From positions 48,024,346 to 48,088,345 of the forward strand of contig CM034533.1 in assembly GCA_020002185.1 (NCBI GenBank): a stretch of DNA of 64,000 nucleotides. The letters are read 5' to 3'. The notes beneath the pieces were generated by a model, which saw only the letters and a list, made by a program, of their open reading frames with translations, searched no databases and was not told the origin of the DNA. Of this stretch, positions 57,410-64,000 are shown one piece after another. The position numbers and the translations under genes were made by a program. Position 1 is the stretch's first letter. Every line of letters starts with the position of its first letter. This stretch comes from Paraescarpia echinospica. Lineage: Eukaryota; Annelida; Polychaeta; Sabellida; Siboglinidae.

Positions 57410-59320
57410 AAAATATACTGGAATAACACACTGAAGAATAAGACAGCAACAGAATGCTGGAATATCTTAAAGAGTGAAATTGAATGCATCATCGTCAAAT
57501 TTGTTCCCTTAAAAAAACAAGGAAAACGGTCCAAAAAGAAACACTTATCGAAAGAAGCCATTAGAAAAATTAAGTATAAACAAATGATGTGGAAGTCATA
57601 TAGACGTACTGGAAATGACGAAGACTACAACATTTATAAAGAAGCACTAAACCAAGCTACAGCTGAAATTAAAAATTCAAAGAGAAGCTATGAACATAAA
57701 TTAGCTAGTAATATAAAACATGACAGCAAGAGTTTTTATGCGTATGTTCGAAGCAAACAGAAAGTTCAGGATAAGGTCGGTCCTCCAGAAGACAGTGCTG
57801 GAAATATAATATCAGAAGGATTCTTAATTCTTGATTCTTATTGGCAGAAGACCTGAATGAGTATTTTAGTTCAGTGTTTACCAGAGAAGACACTAGTTCA
57901 CTGCCAGTACCAGAGGCTAAGTTCAAGGAGGCAGAATCAGACTATTTAAGACAGTTAATGGTAGCTAAGAAAATTATGGCTATGAAGGATAATAAATAAC
58001 CTGGAGTGGATGGTATTCCACTCAAACTACTATTGGAAATTATAGAACAAATTAGCATACAGCTTGCAACAGTTTCCAACTTATCATTAGAAGAGGGAGT
58101 GGTTCCTTTATAATGGAAAGAAGCAAACATTATACCGTTATTTAAAAAAGGTTCGAGAAACAAGTCAAATAATTATAGACCAGTTAGTTTAACATCGGTG
58201 ATTTGTAAATTATTAGAAAGACTAATTAAAGATCACATGGTGGATTTTCTTGTTAAACATAACTTGATAAGCCCATCTCAACATGGGTTTCTAAAAGCGA
58301 AGTCATGCTTAACAAATATGTTATGTTTTTTGGAAGATATCACTAAGTGGGTAGATGACGGATCACCAGTAGATATCATCTACTTAGATTTTCAAAAAGC
58401 TTTCGACAAAGTGCCACATCAAAGATTACTGCTTAAACTAAAGGCCCATGGCATAGGAAATGGTATAATTAACTGGATAGAAAAATGGCTGATTGATAGA
58501 AGACAACGCGCAGTTGTTGATGGGGAGACTTCAAACTGGAAATCAGTTTTGAGGGGGGTTCCACAGGGATAAGTACTGAGACCTATATTATTCTTAATAT
58601 ATATAAACGATTTGGACGATGATATAGCTAGCAAGGTGTTGAAATTTGTAGATGATACAAAAGTGTTTAGAAGGATTAAAAGTGATGGATATAGACAGCA
58701 TTTACAAGATGATCTTGACGGTTGATCAAATGGTCTGAAAAGTGGCAAATGTTGGCTGACAATTAGTGCTGACATGAAGGTTTCAGAGCAGTGTGGAATT
58801 GCAGCTTCAAAAGGAAACCAAATCCTTGGATTAATTAGGCGAAACATAACGTATAAGGAAAAGAGCTGTACAAAACAATAGTTAGGCCTCATTTAGAATA
58901 TTGTATACAAGCGTGGAGGCCATATCGCAAGAAGGACATAGATATGCTAGAAAGAGTACAGAGGAGAGCGACTAAAATGATACAAAAACTGAGGGATCTT
59001 AGTTATGAAAAACGCCTAAAAGAATGTGGTTTAATAACACTAAAGACCAGGAGATTGAGAGGAGATCAGATAGAAGTGTTTAAAATATTGAATGGTTATG
59101 AAAATATTGATAGAAATATGTTTTTTTCAGTTAAGAAAGACTAGAGGACATGAAGTTACATTAGTAAAGGAGCAGTGTAGGTTAGACGTAAGAAAGTTCT
59201 AATTTTCACAAAGGACTGAATGAATGGAACAGATTATCTGATTATCTAGTAGTGTGAATATGTTTAAAAATAAAATCGACACATACCTCAGAAGGGCTGG
59301 ATATATATAGATAAAAGGGT
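57410..59320 (+). pseudogene. CR1-like RT of copy A5, broken
   Basis: Pieces 57584-57856, 58198-58572 ([21 protein letters not shown] then TAA) and 58944-59144. The FADD position reads FVDD (58647). About 85 bases are missing after 58753, and other indels follow. Confidence 0.78.
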
Positions 59321-59395
59321 TGGACTCTCGATAAGCCAAAGGGCTTCCTTATCCACCTGCCATCTAGAGTTAATTCTCAAGATGGCAATCTTGTT

Positions 59396-60380
59396 TTCAC
59401 CTCAGAACGTATGAACTGTTTGTAGAGAAGGCTTTGGAACTTATCGGTATGATTCGAACATGGGTTCACGACTGACATTGTTGAACATTTAACGCAATCA
59501 AATTCCCAGGTTGTCGTTGCCGTCGGTGAGCGCGAGCACCAATCGCATCATGTTCATATGTCGGAACAGTTTCTGGTGTGCGTTAATCGAACTTTATTTT
59601 CACAAAAATTTAAAGACATTTTTGTGCATGGGATTGATATTCTAAATTAGTACCACGTATTTTACCGATGGAGTACAAACAAATTGTTAGGAAAATATTG
59701 CTTTTAGTGAAATAAAAACGAATTATGGATTCCACCTATCACTACCTCACTGACACTGCACAGCAAGGCCCAACGCATTAAATCTGTAAACATCACGGGG
59801 CCATTTGAGCCCTGACACTTGTGGTGATTAATATGAATATATAGCATAGGCCTAGTTGCTAACATGTTCGTCTAAAATAAACTGAAATATTCTGTATCTT
59901 TATATCGTTCAATACACTACACTGACTGTTTCAATTTGCTTCGGTTTCCTGTCCAAACAATAACTGCGCTGAAACTTACAGACGCTTTTTGTTACCAGTT
60001 ACCTAAATAATATTACTAATGTCGAGTAATGACGTTTCTAGTCATGCGGGATCCAGCGGGTTCTCAAAATAAAGACGAAATATAATAGTGAATAGTAGAA
60101 ACTCTTCCTGCGACATAAAAATCCACGTCATGAGCGCGTTCAATAACAGTTTAAAAGTACGTCGTAACAGTGTAATAACGGGATTTATCGCATCGGTATG
60201 TAGAACGTGCACGTCAAAGTATAGTGCCATTGAAAACACGTTAACGCTACCATCTACCCATATAATATATTTATCAATGGTATCTGTAGTATTTTGTATA
60301 TTATTTCATTAGACAGCAGTATGCACAATTGATCTAATACACCTATCCAGTATTAATAAATAAACAAAATCTCTAACATG
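59396..60380. other. No feature seen
   Basis: AT-rich DNA between copy A5 and the transposon-linked ORF remnant. Confidence 0.45.
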
Positions 60381-61390
60381 GAATGCCGCAGATGGAGATG
60401 GGTCGAACAGGTCAGCAGAATGCCGCTGACATCCATTCCAAGAGTGGCCATGAGTTGGATTGGCGAGGGGCTCATACGAAGGGTGACAGAAATAACAAAA
60501 GCACCAACAAACTGGAGGAGCTTCCTATGAGATTTACTCATTTAGAAAGCATAGATACTCATTTAGAAGACTCATTTAGAAAGCATCTCCTCTCCATGCC
60601 TGCCTAAAGTAATCTACGCCCACAAAGCTACAGGCACACCGACCATAGGGTCTTCTAATCTGTCTAAACTTGACAAAATAAGCAATAGACCCAAACCAGA
60701 GCTACTTGCGACGGCCCACCCAAGCTCGACAATACTCTAGCCTCATACGTATGGCTGATACAGAGTTCTGAGCTGTATATAAGAAGAAGAAAAGATAACA
60801 AAAACAAAACCGAACTCTTCTACTTTCTTGAGGATAAATTATTTGCAGTACACACAGCACCTTCAGCAAACACAGTAATTGTGACAAAGGGAAAGACGAC
60901 ATTAATAACCAGAACATATCCCAAGAACATGCTTTCCCATGCACCCATGAATTGTCCATCAATAGTTGATGACAACGATCTGGAGATCCTGGAGAAGTTT
61001 GTGGTGGTCATGCATGACAGGTCCAGTGCCGCTACACATGTCGATAACGTTTGGCTGGATGTCTTCGCCCGAAAGCAGACGCCATACGACAGCATCCCAT
61101 CAACTCAGCCTTACCTCAAGGAACATGCTATGCATGGTACTTACCAGGCAGGATGCACATGGGATCAAGCAACTGTTCCCCAGCTAGACACTGGTTGGGG
61201 ATGGACCAAACGAGGGATAATGTGGCAGGTATGTCGGAGTACTCCTCCACCAATTGCGACAAGTTGCCAAGAACTGGCCAAGTGCTGCTGCAAAAAAGTG
61301 TGCAAGTGAATGTGCAATTGAATGTGCAAGTGCTTCCGCTGTGATCTCATCCGCACAGCACTGTGTAGTTGTATGTGCCATGAGTAACCA
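60380..61390 (+). pseudogene. Second remnant of the transposon-linked ORF family
   Basis: Frame 60881-61309 contains LEKFVVVMHDRSSAATHVDN, YQAGCTWDQATVPQ, WGWTKRGIMWQVC, then PPIATSCQELAKCCCKKVCK and, after a stop, more Cys-rich codons. This matches the C-terminal half of the family seen on the minus strand at 375-995 (there LPPAYKACH and LKCGCTIGC). Upstream frames (60383-60607) may be its eroded N-terminal part. Stops show it is dead. Confidence 0.55.
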
Positions 61391-62851
61391 CTCCAGCCAG
61401 CCCTGGGATGTTGACCCGCTTTATTCCAAGATACGCATTGCCCTGTCATAACAGAAAATGTAATCCGATGATATATGCAAGTGATGCTGTACTGCACAAG
61501 CTGCCCTCCACACGATCATCAACTCTGGATTGTTACTGATGGTGCCGTGAAGATACTTGGAGTGTTTCCCGATACAGCTGAATCAGCACATAACACGGAA
61601 AGATTCGTCGGGTGATGAGGAGTTTACTCCGATTGAGCCACTCGACCCACCGCAGCTTCCTTACCTACCGTGTGAAATATCAGCATCAACTCGACAAGAT
61701 GTTCCTGAACATGTGGAATCATCTCCATTTTATAGCAAAGTTTATTCCAGACTTACGTAGGACAGTCATTATGACGAATCAAATGTATATAGTCCTAATG
61801 ATACCATACACATACCAAATTTCGTAGACGTTTAACAAGTCAACATCGTCCTCCACAACGTTGTGGTGACTGTCTAATAGTTGTTTCGGTGACGTTCAGT
61901 GTATAAATAGGCAGAATAATTCCAAACTTCGCAGGGCAGTCTATCTTATGAAAACCATATGACTACTTAGTTTATATACGCATTATGTTGTTTCAAATGA
62001 GACTGCGAATTACTTTACCATTACATGTCACCATGAACATGTCAACACATACTTTTAAGCGAGGTGCATACGTCAGTGGTACAAGACAGTGCTTAGTTGG
62101 TGTTACTAAAACTTAGTATGCAATTAATCTACGTTTGGGAATGTATATAATAACGTGTTGTGTGACTGCCCTTCATTATCTATGTAAAGATAAGTTTCAT
62201 CACACTAACAAAACAGAAAGTAGTAAGGTCAATATCAGACGTTTGGTCGTTTTGCGCACAACTGATGATGAGCATCGGTTCGGATAGATGCGCTACAAAC
62301 CTTGCCCGGTAGTTGTGCCGAGCATATTGCCTGGTACGTATTACGCAATGAAATCAGTATATAAACATTCTGTTTAAATTATATGGCTGAGTATAATTAT
62401 TAGGCATAGTATAACTGATCTAATGTCACGCAGAGCAGCATACATTAACATGAACTTAGTACGCATTGTTGCACGACGAGTCCATTTAAGTGTTGAAAAT
62501 ATACCACACTATTAAAACGGCGGCCATCCTGAAGTATTAGTCAAATATATCATTTACGTGTAGAAAATTAACAAATGTCGGTGCAAGAATGATTATAATC
62601 GGAGGTGCAACTATTTTCACGGCCTTCTGACCTGCACAGCACTGTATGCACGTGGACAAAATAAGTGATCCATTTCCAGAGTATAACTGACATTGACATG
62701 CTTTTGGTATATACTATACATTTTGGCACAATGAGTCAATGCGAGTGTTAGACATTAACGTTAAAGTGGCGACCATCTTGAAAAAAGGAAGCCATCTTTG
62801 ATGATATACAACATTTTGTAATATGTCGCAATAACTAAATAAATTTACCAA
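61391..62851. other. No gene seen; scattered repeat words
   Basis: Contains GGCGGCCATC at 62519 and GGCGACCATCTTG at 62768, resembling the repeat block at 1-3 kb. Otherwise unremarkable. Confidence 0.45.
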
Positions 62852-63737
62852 AGATAGGCTGGAATAACACACTGAAGAATAAGACAGCAACAGAATGCTG
62901 GAATATCTTAGAGTGAAATTGAGTGCATCGTCGATAAATTTGAAAAAACAAGTGAAACGGTCCAAAAAGAAACACTTATCGAAAGAAGCCATTAGAAAAA
63001 TTAACTACAAACAAATGGTGTGGAAGTCATATAGACGTACTAGCAATGATGAAGACTACAACATTTATAAAGAAGCACTAAACCAAGCTACAGCTGAAAT
63101 TAGAAATTCAAAGAGAAGCTGTGAACAAAAATTAACTTGCAATATAAAGCATGACAGCAAGAGGTTTTATGCGTATGTTCGAAACAAACAGAAAGTTCAG
63201 GATAAGGTCGCTCCATTAGAAGATAGTGTTGGAAATATAATATTAGAGGGATTCTTAATGGCAGAAGACCTGAATGAGTATTTTAGTTCGGTGTTTACCA
63301 GAGTAGATATTAGTTCACTGCCAGTACCAGAGGCTAAGTCCAAGGGGGCAGAATCAAACTATTTAGGGCAGTTAATTGTAACCCCGGAAATGGTAGCTAA
63401 GAAAATAAGGGCTATGAAGGATAATAAATCACCTGGAGTGGTTGGGATTTCGCCCAAACTCTATTGGTAATTGTAGAACAAATTAGCATACCGCTTGTAA
63501 CAGTTTTCTTGTTAAAAATAACTTTATCAGTCCATCTCAACATGGGTTTCTAATAGCGTGGTCATGCTTAAAAAATAAGTTGTTTTTTGGAAGATATCAC
63601 TAAGTGGGTAGACGAGGGATCACCAGTAGATATCATCTACTTAGATTTTTTTCAAAAAGCTTTCGGCAAAGTGCCACATCAAAGATTACTGCTTAAACTA
63701 AAGGCCCATGGCATACGAAATGATATAAACAACTGGA
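62852..63737 (+). mobile_element. CR1-like LINE copy A6, truncated at both ends
   Basis: Starts in the pre-RT linker at the same place as copy A1 (CTGGAATAACACACTGAAGA) and breaks off at 63737 within the palm ([10 protein letters not shown]). An internal deletion at about 63505 removes the thumb-side fingers. Frames 62895-63470 and 63587-63820 are the remains. Confidence 0.8.
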
Positions 63738-64000
63738 TTGCTTCGAAGTGTGAATGGTTTCGGGAGCCAGTTTTTGAAGCGACTTTAATTTGTATTAAGT
63801 GTTGTAATTGGTCAGACTAACTTCCGGTCGTCAAGCTATATAAGGGCCGGACGGCCATTCGTGGCCAGACGAACATTTGAGCAGAAGAAGGTGTTGCACT
63901 CTCGTCTCCAGGAATTGGGCTGAAACGTGTGTCCACCCAACGCCTGTAGTAAATACTTTTACGATTTCAACAGTACTGATTAGCTGTGAGACGCTGCACT
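63738..64000 (+). promoter_or_regulatory. LTR-like or promoter sequence with TATA box, cut by the window end
   Basis: A sharp change from LINE to unrelated sequence at 63738. TGTGAATGG at 63748 could be an LTR start. CTATATAAGGG at 63834 is a strong TATA box, with a GC-rich start region downstream and AGTAAATAC at 63948. This resembles an LTR U3-R border, but no second LTR or primer site is visible. Confidence 0.35.

Larger units (their letters stand above)
54700..59395 (+). mobile_element. CR1-like LINE copy A5, near full length, broken
   Basis: The 5' UTR holds repeated words GTACACAGGAAACAGTCTTT (54963) and GTACACAGAAAAGTCTTTTC (55134). ORF1, endonuclease, RT, hairpin (59358-59387) and a single tail unit follow. 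The exact 5' border is uncertain and could lie up to 250 bases to the left. Confidence 0.78.

Overview
This window is animal nuclear DNA. It has many short exons with GT-AG borders, long AT-rich introns, tandem repeats and several families of non-LTR retrotransposon. The repeat content (CR1/L2-type LINEs, degenerate THAP-like and P2X7-like transposon-linked ORFs) would suit a marine invertebrate, perhaps a lophotrochozoan, but I cannot assign a species from the sequence alone.

The only convincing host gene runs on the minus strand from beyond 53757 down to 10480. Twenty exons are visible. Nineteen (108 to 141 bp, all multiples of three, all phase 1 at both ends) each encode one EGF domain. 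The twentieth (10480-11894) encodes a long acidic Ser/Thr-rich stalk with short internal repeats, one C-terminal membrane helix and a tail of a few residues. The visible part gives about 1207 residues of a type I, cell-surface EGF-repeat protein. The signal-peptide end lies outside the window or was not recognised. Eleven of the nineteen EGF domains carry the Notch-type O-fucose consensus C2-x4-[ST]-C3.

The most unusual feature is a set of minisatellites anchored on the splice junctions of this gene. Exon 4 (51854-51964) is followed by 22 further exact 53-bp copies of its own 3' end plus its 5' splice site. Exons 6, 7, 10, 16 and 18 have arrays that repeat their 3' splice site and, in several cases, the first exon bases. 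The introns therefore hold ladders of decoy splice sites.

Mobile DNA fills much of the rest. A CR1-like family (ORF1 with zinc knuckle and SGNH esterase, ORF2 with endonuclease and reverse transcriptase) is present in six copies: 4849-6980(+), 18076-20158(-), 20326-24745(+), 45037-48164(+), about 54700-59395(+) and 62852-63737(+). The five copies with intact 3' ends share a 3' hairpin with compensatory base changes. Two of the copies lie inside an older LINE (15950-25480, minus). Other LINE remnants lie at 27797-29533, 31145-32540, 34905-36290 and 39800-42085. The last sits inside a candidate DNA transposon with inverted ends (38017-42220).

The left flank (1-10200) is accessory DNA: a degenerate repeat block, a transposon-linked ORF remnant, a large inverted repeat carrying two copies of a P2X7-like first exon and THAP-like ORFs, and a 313-bp foldback element. 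The right flank (54-64 kb) holds two more CR1 copies, a second remnant of the transposon-linked ORF, and a TATA-containing LTR-like sequence at the very end.
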